Shown: positions 1 to 10,500 of the stretch, in pieces | Numbering within the stretch: position 1 is the first letter of the stretch | Layout: every line of letters starts with the position of its first letter | Assembly (NCBI GenBank): GCA_947450025.1 | Contig: CANFTW010000001.1 | Location: 180,672-244,671 of the forward strand | Direction of reading: 5' to 3' | DNA from: Bacteroidota bacterium | GTDB taxonomy: Bacteria > Bacteroidota > Bacteroidia > B-17B0 > Aurantibacillaceae | Length of the DNA stretch: 64,000 nucleotides | Position numbers and translations under genes: made by a program | Notes under the pieces: model-generated | The model's database searches: none | The model's input: only the letters and a program-made list of their open reading frames with translations | Told to the model about the DNA's origin: nothing

Positions 1-1
1 T

Positions 2-1054
2 CCAGGTCTTAAAAAAGTATCTGTTGAATCTCAGTTAAACCCTAACTACTGTTTTGATAATTTCGTAGAAGGTGATTGTAACCGTTTAGCTCGCTCTGCT
101 GGTTATGCTGTATCTCAAAAACCAGGTGGTACTGCTTTTAACCCATTATTATTATACGGTGGTGTTGGTTTAGGTAAAACTCACTTAGCTCAAGCTATTG
201 GAATTGATATTAAAAAGAACTTTCCAAACAAAACAGTTCTTTATGTTCAATCAGAAAAATTTATTGCTCAATTTATTGACTCAATCAAAAATAATAATCA
301 AAATGATTTCGTTCATTTCTACCAAATGATTGATACATTAATTATTGATGATATTCAATACTTAGCAGGAAAAGAAAAAACTCAAGACGTATTTTTCCAT
401 ATCTTCAATCACTTACATCAATTAGGAAAACAAATCATCTTAACAGCTGATAGAGCTCCAGTTGAAATGCAAGGAATTGAGCAACGTTTATTATCTCGTT
501 TCAAATGGGGATTAAGCGCGGATTTGCAAACTCCAGGCTTAGAAACTCGTATTGCTATCTTAGAGAAAAAGGTATACAACGAAGGAATTCAATTACCAAA
601 AGAAGTTTGTGAATACTTAGCTTATAGCATTACCTCTAACGTCCGTGAATTAGAAGGAGCATTAATTTCGTTATTAGCTCAATCTTCTTTAAACAAGAAA
701 ACAATTACATTAGAATTAGCTAAGCAAATGATTGACAAATTTGTTAAATCTACTGCTCGTGAGGTTTCTATAGATTATATCCAAAAAGTAGTTTGTGATT
801 ATTTCGATTTAAACATCGATTTAATGAAATCCAAAACTCGTAAACGTGAAGTTGTTCAAGCTCGTCAAATTGCTATGTATTTTGCTAAATGTATGACAAA
901 ATCTTCTTTAGCTACAATCGGTATGCATTGTGGAGGTAAAGATCATGCTACAGTATTACATGCTTGTCGCACAGTTAATAACTTGATGGATACGGATAAA
1001 CGCTTTAAGGCTTATATTGAAGAATTAGATAAAAAAATCAGCATCAATAACTAA
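2..1054 (+). CDS. dnaA: Chromosomal replication initiator DnaA (5' end cut by window)
   Basis: The reading frame is open from base 2, so the N-terminal domain lies outside the window. DnaA is the AAA+ initiator that binds DnaA boxes and opens the replication origin. Visible parts in order are the Walker A GGVGLGKTH (about bases 160-186), the Walker B LIIDDIQ (about bases 338-358), the AAA+ lid, and the C-terminal DNA-binding domain with the DnaA signature GGKDHATVLHACRTV. The C terminus is complete and is followed by a strong hairpin terminator. The identification is certain; only the missing N terminus limits the entry. The origin may be near, but I saw no convincing DnaA-box cluster in the short intergenic stretch downstream. 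Confidence 0.97.
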   Translation, partial: PGLKKVSVESQLNPNYCFDNFVEGDCNRLARSAGYAVSQKPGGTAFNPLLLYGGVGLGKTHLAQAIGIDIKKNFPNKTVLYVQSEKFIAQFIDSIKNNNQNDFVHFYQMIDTLIIDDIQYLAGKEKTQDVFFHIFNHLHQLGKQIILTADRAPVEMQGIEQRLLSRFKWGLSADLQTPGLETRIAILEKKVYNEGIQLPKEVCEYLAYSITSNVRELEGALISLLAQSSLNKKTITLELAKQMIDKFVKSTAREVSIDYIQKVVCDYFDLNIDLMKSKTRKREVVQARQIAMYFAKCMTKSSLATIGMHCGGKDHATVLHACRTVNNLMDTDKRFKAYIEELDKKISINN

Positions 1055-1074
1055 TTCATTTTTCATACTTATAA

Positions 1075-1108
1075 AATCCCTTAGTCCATGGCTGAGGGAT
1101 TTTTTTTT
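1075..1108 (+). terminator. Rho-independent terminator of dnaA
   Basis: A 10-bp stem (AATCCCTTAG at 1075-1084 with CTGAGGGATT at 1092-1101, one G-T pair) closes a 7-base loop and is followed by a run of T to 1108. It lies 20 bases after the dnaA stop and ends only 8 bases before the next start codon. Confidence 0.85.
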
Positions 1109-1116
1109 AACCACTC

Positions 1117-2466
1117 ATGCTCAATTCAGAACAATTAGATTTAATATTCCCTATGGCTGGTGCAATATGCGGCGCTCTGCTATGGTTGAGTTACTTTAAA
1201 AGGATTGATGTTTTAGAAAGTGAATTAGATACCGATATCATTATTGCATTTTGCATAGGCTTTTTAACTCCAACATTAGCATTATGGATTTATTATGGAT
1301 TAGAAATATCAGGATTCAATTTTAACGGTCAGTATATCAATGATTTTATCTATTCGATATTTGGCGTAGGTGTTACAGAAGAAATATCTAAATTAATTGG
1401 AGTTTTAATTGTATTTAAAATCATAAAAAAGCGAATAAATGAACCTATTGATTATTTAGTATTTGCTGGTATAGTCGCGCTTGGGTTTTCTGTTAGAGAA
1501 AATTTCATTTATTACAACAATTACGGTTCTCAAATAGCTACGGGCAGAACGTTGATTTCATGCTTAATCCATATTATTAATACTAGCATCTGCGTTTATG
1601 GAATCTATAGATTTAGACTATTTAACAAAGGCAACAAGATTATTAATGCTGTCATAGGGATTAGTATCGCTGTTCTATCACATGGCTTATTTGATTTCTT
1701 TTTAGTTCAACCTTTCCTAGGTGATTTCACCTCAATTCTAGCAACCATAGTATATCTTGTAGGGATTAACTTTTGGCTTCAGATGATTAATAATTGTGTT
1801 AATTTTTCTCCATTTTTTAATTATCAAAAATTAGCTTCGACTACTAAATTATACACAACCATATTTACATGGTACATCATTTTACTATTAATCGAATTAG
1901 CATATGGTTATATTTATTTTAATGTACATTATGCATTAACTCAAATTTACACAAGCATCATTAGAGAAGGTTTCCTTTTAGTTATTGTATCAATTAGAGC
2001 TAGTAGATTAAAAATAAATAAGCGAAAATATTTAGCGATTAAACTTCAGTTACCTTTTTACTTTACTAAAAATGAGGACGAAGATTTTAAGCTATTATGG
2101 ATTCCGATAAAAATACGAGGAGAAAATGAAAAAGAATTTCAGTTCATAAAATACATGGGGAAAGATATCCTAATTTATGATGTTACACAAAGTAACCCTA
2201 TCTCTAACGAAGGAAAAAAAGGACGTTTATTGAAAAAATATTTTCTGAAAAATGACACCGTCACTTATTTAATAGAAATAGACAATAACGATCAGACTAG
2301 TAACATTTACTTATTAAAACCTAAAACATCAGGTATAACGTATATAAATGGTATTTATCCAATAGGTAATTTATATGATTACAATATCATTAATCATGAA
2401 GAAGTTCAGTTTAGCAACATTTCATATAAAGATTTGAAATACATCCATGATGTCTATATCATTTAA
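1117..2466 (+). CDS. PrsW-like glutamic intramembrane protease with long C-terminal extension
   Basis: The first ~290 residues form a polytopic membrane domain with the conserved motifs of the PrsW family: E88-E89 with K92 (VTEEISK), E128 (SVRENFIY), H152 and H189 with D193 (LSHGLFDFF). PrsW proteases cleave membrane-bound anti-sigma factors or receptors inside the bilayer. B. subtilis PrsW has about 218 residues; this protein has 449, with roughly 150 extra soluble, charged C-terminal residues that I do not recognise. The ATG sits 8 bases behind the T-run of the dnaA terminator, so its promoter must lie in dnaA or overlap the hairpin, unless a later start is used (M14 would cut into the first helix). 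Family assignment is fairly sure; the substrate is unknown. Confidence 0.75.
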   Translation: MLNSEQLDLIFPMAGAICGALLWLSYFKRIDVLESELDTDIIIAFCIGFLTPTLALWIYYGLEISGFNFNGQYINDFIYSIFGVGVTEEISKLIGVLIVFKIIKKRINEPIDYLVFAGIVALGFSVRENFIYYNNYGSQIATGRTLISCLIHIINTSICVYGIYRFRLFNKGNKIINAVIGISIAVLSHGLFDFFLVQPFLGDFTSILATIVYLVGINFWLQMINNCVNFSPFFNYQKLASTTKLYTTIFTWYIILLLIELAYGYIYFNVHYALTQIYTSIIREGFLLVIVSIRASRLKINKRKYLAIKLQLPFYFTKNEDEDFKLLWIPIKIRGENEKEFQFIKYMGKDILIYDVTQSNPISNEGKKGRLLKKYFLKNDTVTYLIEIDNNDQTSNIYLLKPKTSGITYINGIYPIGNLYDYNIINHEEVQFSNISYKDLKYIHDVYII

Positions 2467-2503
2467 AAAGGCTGCGCAATTGCGCAGCCTTTTTAAATGA
2501 TAT
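2456..2503. terminator. 48-bp perfect palindrome, bidirectional terminator
   Basis: Every base from 2456 to 2479 pairs with its mirror from 2480 to 2503, with no mismatch and no unpaired loop base. The GC-rich core is GGCTGCGCAATTGCGCAGCC, flanked by AAAAA on the left and TTTTT on the right. It overlaps the stop codon of the PrsW-like gene and lies 10 bases from the stop of the convergent T9SS gene, so it can terminate transcription in both directions. Confidence 0.85.
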
Positions 2504-2512
2504 TAAATAATA

Positions 2513-3880
2513 TTAATCAATAATAACTTTACTTACCGAAGATTCATTTCCGTTTTTAATGTTAATCGAATACAATCCTTTTGACAAAAAACTTAAATTG
2601 ATTTGTTTTTTATCACCAACATTAGTCGTAACCATTCTCTCAGAATAAACCACCTTACCTAATATATCGATAACTTCAATTAAACAACCACTTTTAGCTG
2701 CTGGAAGAACAAAAGAAACTAATCCATTTGAAGGATTAGGGAAAACATTAAATTCATGTTTATAGGCAAATGGTATTAAAGAGGTTGCTGTTCCAGAATA
2801 TTTATAAATACCACCAACGCTTGCAGTTGCTTGATCAGAAAATGTTCCTGCCCAACCGGTTATATTATCCACAAAATCAACATTTAAATATTGAATATTA
2901 GTACTCCCCCAATCTACCCATGTAGCACCATCATCTGTTGAATATGAAATAATATTATTTCCAGTACCTGCTCCGCAAGAAGCATAAGTTGATGTTCCAG
3001 GTATAGCACAAATATCATTTTGTCCAAATGTAGAAGAAACTCCAATATTTGTCCAAGTTGAACCACCATCTGTTGTTTTATACAATCCTGTTACGGGAGA
3101 TGCAGTCGTTCCGCTAAAAGCTATACACAAACCATTCAGATTGTCTCTAAAAGCCAAACGAGAAACGCCAACTGTGGCACCAGTAATTGTCCCTACGGTC
3201 CAAGTTAATCCTGCATCAGATGAATGATAGACTCTGCCATTATTAGAACCAAACCAAATATGATTTCCGTTTTTTGTATAAACACCAGTTAAACCATATT
3301 CTGAAGCATTTAAAGGATTAGGAATATTCGCTCCACTAACTTGAGACCAAGTTAAACCACCATCAGTAGTTCTATGAATTTCATATTCCCCAGAAACTGG
3401 ATCACCAAGTGTTATACCTATTAAAGGACTAGTAAAACAAGTGAAATCAGCAAAAGACGCGGTATTTGTAAACATATTAACCGCAGCTACATTTGCCCAA
3501 GTTCCTCCTGAATTAGATGTTTTATATACAACACCTTTGTTCCCAGTAGCTTTAGTATATGCTGTTACAAAAGCTGTGGAAGCGTTAATACCTTCTATGG
3601 AAGATATTATATAGGTATTTGTATCTGCAAATACGTTACCTGATGTAAAGGTGTTACCTCCATCACTAGATGTAGTAAACCAATTATAACTACTTCCTGA
3701 TGATAACCCATCATAGCCTGTGGCCCATACCACATTTGCATCAACCGCATCTAAATAACGAATACCAGCTGCTGTTTGCGGAAAATTAGTGTTTTGTGTT
3801 GTAGCCCAATCTGGACTTTGAACTTGAGCATGCGTTACAATATTTGCAAACATACTAAAACATAGTAATTGTTTTTTCAT
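2513..3880 (-). CDS. Secreted beta-propeller (BNR/Ycf48-like) protein with T9SS type A sorting domain
   Basis: The protein has an N-terminal signal peptide (MKKQLLCFSMFANIVTHAQ) followed by about 350 residues of repeats with the sequence style TSDGGNTF, TSNSGGTW, TTDGGLTWS, SSDAGLTWT, TTDGGSTW. These are BNR/sortilin-like blades of a beta-propeller, as in photosynthesis-system-II-assembly or VPS10-like proteins. Residues from about 375 onward form a type IX secretion C-terminal domain (FNVFPNPSNG, then IEVIDILGKVVY, then GLYSINIKNG). It is therefore probably exported by the Sec system, then across the outer membrane by T9SS, and attached or released. The ligand or substrate cannot be told from the sequence. 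Confidence 0.85.
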   Translation of the reverse strand: MKKQLLCFSMFANIVTHAQVQSPDWATTQNTNFPQTAAGIRYLDAVDANVVWATGYDGLSSGSSYNWFTTSSDGGNTFTSGNVFADTNTYIISSIEGINASTAFVTAYTKATGNKGVVYKTSNSGGTWANVAAVNMFTNTASFADFTCFTSPLIGITLGDPVSGEYEIHRTTDGGLTWSQVSGANIPNPLNASEYGLTGVYTKNGNHIWFGSNNGRVYHSSDAGLTWTVGTITGATVGVSRLAFRDNLNGLCIAFSGTTASPVTGLYKTTDGGSTWTNIGVSSTFGQNDICAIPGTSTYASCGAGTGNNIISYSTDDGATWVDWGSTNIQYLNVDFVDNITGWAGTFSDQATASVGGIYKYSGTATSLIPFAYKHEFNVFPNPSNGLVSFVLPAAKSGCLIEVIDILGKVVYSERMVTTNVGDKKQINLSFLSKGLYSINIKNGNESSVSKVIID

Positions 3881-3966
3881 AGAAATAATTGTTTAGTTAA
3901 TTAATAATTAAATATAATTAATTGTTGTTAAAATTCAAAACAAACAACAATACAACTATTAAAATC

Positions 3967-6561
3967 TTATTTATTTACAAATACAAATTTTTTATCGATT
4001 ACATCAACCACAATTTCTTTGTCCTTATTAACTGTATCTGCTAATATTTGCTTAGATAATTCATTTAAGATTTGCTTTTGCATCACTCTTTTTACTGGTC
4101 TAGCTCCATAATGCGGATCGTAACCTAGCTGTGCTAACCAATCAATCGCTTCATCAGTTGCCGAAATCGACATATGTTGTTCTGCTAATCTATCAGCAAT
4201 TTGTTTAAATTGAATTTTCACAATATTATTCACGTCATCTCTATTCAAAGGCTCAAACATGATTACTTCATCGATTCTGTTTAAAAACTCAGGACGAATT
4301 GTTTTCTTTAATAATTCAAATACCTCTGATTTAGTTTTTGCCAAAACTTCTTCTTTATTAAATTCATCTAACTTATCAAAATTATCTTGAATCAAATGAG
4401 AACCAATGTTAGAGGTCATAATCACTATTGTGTTTTTAAAATTCACTGTTCTTCCTTTGTTATCAGTTAAACGTCCATCATCCAATACCTGTAATAAAAT
4501 ATTAAATACATCAGGATGCGCTTTTTCAATCTCATCTAACAAGATAACAGAATAAGGCCTTCTTCTCACAGCTTCCGTTAATTGGCCACCTTCATCAAAT
4601 CCAACATATCCTGGAGGCGCTCCAATTAAACGACTCACCGCATGACGTTCTTGATATTCACTCATATCAATACGAGTCATTGCATTTTCATTATTAAATA
4701 AATAATCAGCTAATGCTTTCGCTAATTCTGTTTTTCCAACACCTGTTGTTCCTAAAAATATAAAAGATCCAATTGGTTTTTTTGCATCTTGCAACCCTGC
4801 CCTACTTCTTCTCACGGCATCTGCAATCGATTCAATAGCTTGATGTTGACCAACAACACGTTTGTGCAATTCTTCTTCTAAGTTTAATAATTTTTCTCTT
4901 TCGCTTTGTAGCATTCGTGATACTGGAATTCCAGTCCAAGCTGCAATCACATCAGCAATATCTTCGCTATCTACTTCCTCTTTTAATAATTGAGAACCGC
5001 TAGCTTTTGCTTCACTTAATTTATCTTCCAATGAAGTTAATAATGCTTCCGCTTCTTGAATCTTACCATAACGTATCTCAGCAACTTTTCCAAAATCACC
5101 TTGTTTCTCGTAATTTAAAGCTTCGTATTTATAGTCTTCAATTTGTGCTTTTACTTTTTGAACACCTTCAATCGCTTCTTTCTCACTTTGCCATTTAGCT
5201 TTTAAAGCAATACGTTTATCATTTAAATCTGCTAATTCCTTATTCAATGCTTCAACTTTTGCATCTTCTTCTTCACGCTTCATGGCTTCACGTTCAATCT
5301 CTAATTGCATTATTTTGCGCTCTAACTCATCTAACTCAATAGGCATTGAATTAATTTGCATCCGTAATTTAGATGCCGCCTCATCCATTAAGTCAATTGC
5401 TTTATCTGGTAAAAAACGATCGCTTATATAACGTGTTGATAATTCTACAGCAGCAATAATTGCTTCATCTTTAATACGCACTTTATGGTGCGCTTCATAT
5501 TTTTCTTTAATACCACGTAAGATAGATATCGCATCTTCTTCACTTGGCTCATCTACCATTACTTTTTGAAAACGACGCTCTAATGCTTTATCCTTTTCAA
5601 AATACTTTTGATACTCGCTTAAAGTTGTTGCACCAATAGCTCTTAATTCGCCACGAGCCAAGGCTGGTTTCAAAATATTAGCGGCATCCATTGCTCCTTC
5701 TCCGCCACCTGCACCGACTAATGTATGTATCTCGTCAATAAATAAAACAACATCTCCATCACTACTAATAACTTCTTTCACAACCGATTTTAATCTATCT
5801 TCAAATTCACCTTTATATTTAGCGCCAGCAATTAAAGCACCCATATCTAATGAATATACTTGCTTAGATTTTAAATTTTCAGGAACATCGCCTGCAATAA
5901 TTCGATGCGCTAAACCTTCAGCAATAGCAGTTTTACCAACACCTGGTTCACCAACTAAAATGGGATTATTCTTTGTACGACGAGATAAAATTTGTAATAC
6001 TCTTCGTATTTCTTCATCACGACCAATAACAGGATCTAACTTGCCATTACGAGCTTGGGTATTTAAATTAATCGCATACTTATTTAACGCATTGTAATTT
6101 TCATCGGCCGACTGACTTGTCACTGTGGAACCTTTTCTCAATTCAGTGATAGCAGCATTTAATTCTTTTTCTTTGATGCCATTATCCTTCATTAATTGAG
6201 CAACAGAATCTCCACTTGCTAAAATACCTAACAATAAATGTTCAATAGATACATATTCATCCTTAAACTCTTTCAAATAACTAGTAGCTTTTGATACTGT
6301 TTTATTCGCATTATTAGATAAATAAGGTTGCCCTCCACTTACCTTAGGATATGAATTTACGATAGCATCAACCGTTTTGGTAAACATCGCCTGATTAACT
6401 CCTAGTTTTTTTAAAATAAATGGAGTTACATTTTCATCAACTTCCAAAATGGCTTTTAAAATATGCCCATTTTCAATAGCTTGCTGTCCATTAACTGTAG
6501 CAATTTGCATGGCTTGTTGAATTGCCTCTTGTGATTTAATTGTAAAGTTATTTAAGTTCAT
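3967..6561 (-). CDS. clpB: ATP-dependent chaperone ClpB
   Basis: ClpB is the Hsp104-type disaggregase that works with DnaK to rescue aggregated protein in the cytosol. The domains are all present in order: an N-terminal Clp repeat domain (NLNNFTIKSQEAIQQAM), first AAA+ module with Walker A GEPGVGKTA and Walker B VVLFIDEIH, a long charged coiled-coil M domain (about residues 400-530), second AAA+ module with Walker A GTTGVGKTE and the GYVGFDEGG pore loop, and a D2-small C-terminal domain. I place the start at 6561 (MNLNNF), seven codons inside the longest frame, because ClpB homologues begin there. That gives 864 residues, the normal family length. It is divergent from the YdcF-like gene across 183 bases that must hold both promoters. 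Confidence 0.96.
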   Translation of the reverse strand: MNLNNFTIKSQEAIQQAMQIATVNGQQAIENGHILKAILEVDENVTPFILKKLGVNQAMFTKTVDAIVNSYPKVSGGQPYLSNNANKTVSKATSYLKEFKDEYVSIEHLLLGILASGDSVAQLMKDNGIKEKELNAAITELRKGSTVTSQSADENYNALNKYAINLNTQARNGKLDPVIGRDEEIRRVLQILSRRTKNNPILVGEPGVGKTAIAEGLAHRIIAGDVPENLKSKQVYSLDMGALIAGAKYKGEFEDRLKSVVKEVISSDGDVVLFIDEIHTLVGAGGGEGAMDAANILKPALARGELRAIGATTLSEYQKYFEKDKALERRFQKVMVDEPSEEDAISILRGIKEKYEAHHKVRIKDEAIIAAVELSTRYISDRFLPDKAIDLMDEAASKLRMQINSMPIELDELERKIMQLEIEREAMKREEEDAKVEALNKELADLNDKRIALKAKWQSEKEAIEGVQKVKAQIEDYKYEALNYEKQGDFGKVAEIRYGKIQEAEALLTSLEDKLSEAKASGSQLLKEEVDSEDIADVIAAWTGIPVSRMLQSEREKLLNLEEELHKRVVGQHQAIESIADAVRRSRAGLQDAKKPIGSFIFLGTTGVGKTELAKALADYLFNNENAMTRIDMSEYQERHAVSRLIGAPPGYVGFDEGGQLTEAVRRRPYSVILLDEIEKAHPDVFNILLQVLDDGRLTDNKGRTVNFKNTIVIMTSNIGSHLIQDNFDKLDEFNKEEVLAKTKSEVFELLKKTIRPEFLNRIDEVIMFEPLNRDDVNNIVKIQFKQIADRLAEQHMSISATDEAIDWLAQLGYDPHYGARPVKRVMQKQILNELSKQILADTVNKDKEIVVDVIDKKFVFVNK

Positions 6562-6744
6562 AGGTGTATTTTTTTGTTTCAATTCGTCAAATTATAGTCC
6601 AAGTGAAAATACCTGAAATTAAGTCTGAAAAACATGATATAAAAAGACTTAATGTCTGATTATAATCATAAAAACTGACGTTTTATCTCATTTTGTTTAT
6701 AATATTTGCGTCCATAAAATCAAAAGTTTTAGTTAATTTAGAGT

Positions 6745-7512
6745 ATGTTTTTTATATTATCTAAAATTTTAGCATTCATTATAGCACCATACACATGGTT
6801 ATTTTTTGGCTTGTTATTTCTTTTAAAAAAATTATGGAATACACCCTATAAAAAATGGATTTTATGCTTTACAATTTTTACATATATCATCTCTAATTCC
6901 TTTTTAGTAGATGAAATTGTAAGATCATGGGAGTTCAGAGATAACGATGTTTATTTAAAAAACACCAAATATGATTTAGCCATTGTATTAGGAGGTATGG
7001 GCAGAATCGATGAACGGCAAAATAAATTTGATTTTGGTCAATCTGGAGATAGATTATTTCAAACATTAGAATTGTATTATAAAAAGCGAGTAAATAAAAT
7101 ACTTATATCAGGAGGTTCTGGCAGTATTAGTAAACCAAATCACAGAGAAGCGATATACATAAAAAAATATTTAGAGACCATTTTAATTCCTGATAGCAAT
7201 ATTATAATTGAAAATAAGTCGAAAAACACTTATGAAAATGCTGTTTTTAGTAAACAGATATTAGATAGTCTTCAATTTAATGGTTCAATATTATTAGTTA
7301 CTTCATCATATCACATGAAGCGTTCGTTGGCCATATTTGAAAAAGCTGGGTATAAAAATATAACGCCCTATGTTACAAATAAAATAACAGGAATTCGAAA
7401 ATTTGAATTTGATTACTGCTTTATTCCAAACATTGAAGCCGTATTTAGCCTAAATCTGGTATTGCATGAAATGATAGGTTACATAACTTACAAAATTCAA
7501 GGTTATTTATAA
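6745..7512 (+). CDS. YdcF/ElyC-family (DUF218) membrane protein
   Basis: Two hydrophobic segments (about residues 1-28 and 37-55) precede a DUF218 domain with the expected strands and loops: YDLAIVLGG (about residue 77), the GQSGDRLFQTLELY helix, KILISGGSG (about residue 115), NTYENAVFSKQIL and ILLVTSSYHMKRS. E. coli members are ElyC, SanA and YdcF. ElyC and SanA affect envelope integrity and lipid-carrier metabolism, but the biochemical activity of the family is not settled. It lies 60 bases upstream of the alpha-2-macroglobulin gene in the same direction, so they may be co-transcribed. Confidence 0.82.
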   Translation: MFFILSKILAFIIAPYTWLFFGLLFLLKKLWNTPYKKWILCFTIFTYIISNSFLVDEIVRSWEFRDNDVYLKNTKYDLAIVLGGMGRIDERQNKFDFGQSGDRLFQTLELYYKKRVNKILISGGSGSISKPNHREAIYIKKYLETILIPDSNIIIENKSKNTYENAVFSKQILDSLQFNGSILLVTSSYHMKRSLAIFEKAGYKNITPYVTNKITGIRKFEFDYCFIPNIEAVFSLNLVLHEMIGYITYKIQGYL

Positions 7513-7572
7513 TATTTCTTATTTTTTATGGAATTACATCTTAAATAGCATCTAAACGTTAAACTCATATTT

Positions 7573-10500
7573 ATGACTACAAAAAAAATAATAACAGTTG
7601 CTCTTTTCTTTACAGCAACTGCTCTTATCTCGATGGGATTTTTCTCAAATACCTTCACTAAAAAAAAAGAATATTTATTCATTTTCAATAAAGGTGAAAA
7701 CTATGAAAAGTTGTGGAAACGAATAGATAGCTGCGAAAAAAAAGGGTTAACTGAATCAGCATTAACAATAGTCAACGAAATATATAGTAAATCTAAGGCA
7801 GAAAATAATGCGCCTCAGTTTATTAAAGCAATTATACATCGCATGAAATTTGAAAGTTATAAAGAAGAATATTCTTTAGAAAAATCAATTTTTAAATTAC
7901 GTGACGAAGCTGACGCGGCTAAATTTCCAATTAAGCCAGTTTTACAAAGTATTTTAGCTGATGCATTTAATCAGTATTTTCAAAATAACCGTTGGAAGTT
8001 TTATGAAAGAACTGCCACTATAAATTTTAAAAATGATGATATTGAAACATGGGATTTAAAAGCAATTAATTATGCTATTATTTCTAATTATAAAGCCTCA
8101 CTTAACTCCACAGATAGTTTAAAACGAACTAAAATAGATTTGTATGATGCTATTATTTCAAAAGGTTCTCATGAATGTCGACAATGGAGACCCACTTTGT
8201 ATGATTTTCTAGCGCATCGTGCCTTACAGTATTTCATAAGTTCAGAAATAGACATCACTCGTCCTGCTAATAGATTTACCATCAATCAAGACGACTATTT
8301 AAAGCCATACTCTGATTTTTCAACTTTAACTATTACTAATCCATCTGATTCTTTAGAAACAAAATATTACGCATTAAAAGTCTTACAAGACTTAACACAA
8401 TTTCACGTAAACGACAAGAGTCCTGAAGCCTTGATAGATGTTGAATTATTTCGATTAGATTATATTCATTCTAATTCTCAAAATGCAAAAAAAGACACAT
8501 TATATTTTAATTCTTTAAAAGCACTTCAATCAAAGTTCTCCAATAATCAAAGAGTCAGTGAAATTGATTTTAGAATTGCAAATTGGTGCTTTCAAAAAGG
8601 ATTGGAGTATAGACCACTAGAATCAGAAAAATACAAATGGTATAAAAAAACAGCAAAAGAAATTGGTGAATCTGCAATTAAAAAGTTTCCAAGTTCTTAT
8701 GGTGCTTTAGAATGTGAGAATCTAATAAATACAATTCATACTAAATTTTACAACCTAACTTTTGAAGAAGTCAATGAACCTAATAAACCATTTAGAGCAT
8801 TGGTATCCTCTCAAAATGTCAATAAAATCTATTTCAAAATAATAAAGACGTCAAGTCAAGAATTAAGAGATTTATACAGAAAAAAATATGGTAAAGAGCT
8901 ATATGAGAAATTAAAAACCTTTCCTCAAGTAACTACCTTCTCTCAAGATATTGAAAATGATGGAGATTTTCAGTCTCACAATACTGAGATAAAATTACCA
9001 GAATTACCAGTTGGCTATTATGTGATTTTAAATTCTTTAACAGAAGATTTCAAATATTCAAATAACATGACCGCTTTCAGCACTTGCATTATTTCTGACA
9101 TTTCAAGTATAGAAAGAAGAAGAGATGATGGTTCTTTTGATTTTTATGCATTGCATAGACAAACTGGTGAAGCTTTAAGCAATATTTCAGCACAAATATG
9201 GTTCGAGCATTATGATTATAAAGAACGAGAGTATATTCTTAAAAAAGGGCCTACTTTAAAAACAGATGATAAGGGATTTATTAATATTAATCATACCATT
9301 TTAAATGAAAAACAATTTTATGTTGAATTTATAAATGGTTCAGATTCTTATTTTAATAATAATAACTATTACAGCTACAAGCCGAGAGATTATAATGACA
9401 CTCGAATTCAATCTTATATATATACTGATAGAGCAATATACAGGCCAGGACAAACTGTATATTTCAAATCAATTATCTTAGAATCGGTTAACAACAAGAA
9501 TCATACACTCAAAACAAATTATCCAGTTACGATGACATTTTATGATGTCAATTATCAAAAGGTAAGCTCTTTAAACTTAATGACTAATGAATTCGGAACA
9601 GTATCGGGTTCGTTTATCGCACCTCAAAATGGATTAAACGGACAAATGCGAATTACTGACAATTATGGAAACGCCTATATTTCTGTGGAGGATTATAAAC
9701 GCCCGAAATTTGAAACTAATTTTACACCTGCAAAAGGCAGTTATAAATTAAATGATGAAGTAAGCGTTATAGGAATTGCAAAAGCATATGCGGGCAATGT
9801 CATCGATGGCGCTAAAGTAAAATACCGTGTGATAAGAAATGTAAGTTACCCTTATTGGTATTGGTGGTATCGATCAAATTATGGAAATTCATCCGAAACT
9901 GAAATTACTAATGGCGAAACGGTAACTAATGACACTGGAGCGTATATTATCAAATTTAAAGCCTTACCTGATGAATCTGTTTCTAAAACAAGCTATGCTA
10001 CTTATAATTATCAAGTAAGCGCAGATGTAACGGATATAAATGGAGAAACGCATAGTACTCAAACAAATGTAACTGTTGGTTATCAAGCTATACAATTATC
10101 TATTTCTAGCGATGAAATTATTGAAAATAATAATTCTAAACCAATACGAATTTCAACAACTAACTTAAACGGCGTTAATGAAAACACTAAAGGTGTTTTT
10201 AAAATTTACAAATTAAAACAACCACAAAAAGTATTCAGAAATCGTTTATGGGCTCAACCTGATAGACACAGTTTGAACAAAGAAGATTATTATAAAACAT
10301 TTCCAAATGATTTATATGCAGATGAAACTAATAAATACAAATGGGAAAAAGAATCAACGGTTTTAGAAAAAGCCTTTGATACGGGCATAAAAAAAGAATA
10401 TGAATTATCATCAGAATTAAAATCATTTGCTCCAGGGGTTTATATGATTGAAGCAAATTGTAAAGATAAATTTGGAGAGGATATTAAAGCATTTGAATAC

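Noticed and set aside
1055..1116. Replication origin next to dnaA
   Set aside because: I saw no DnaA boxes in the short gap, and the 5' side of dnaA is outside the window.
3900..3966. AT-only inverted repeat ATTGTTGTT / AACAACAAT upstream of the T9SS propeller gene as a terminator of clpB
   Set aside because: Nine weak A-T-rich pairs, a long loop and no T-run on the right strand; expected often by chance at this base composition.
7503..7688. Minus-strand open frame over the start of the alpha-2-macroglobulin gene
   Set aside because: It overlaps the conserved signal region of the plus-strand gene and has no family features or own context.
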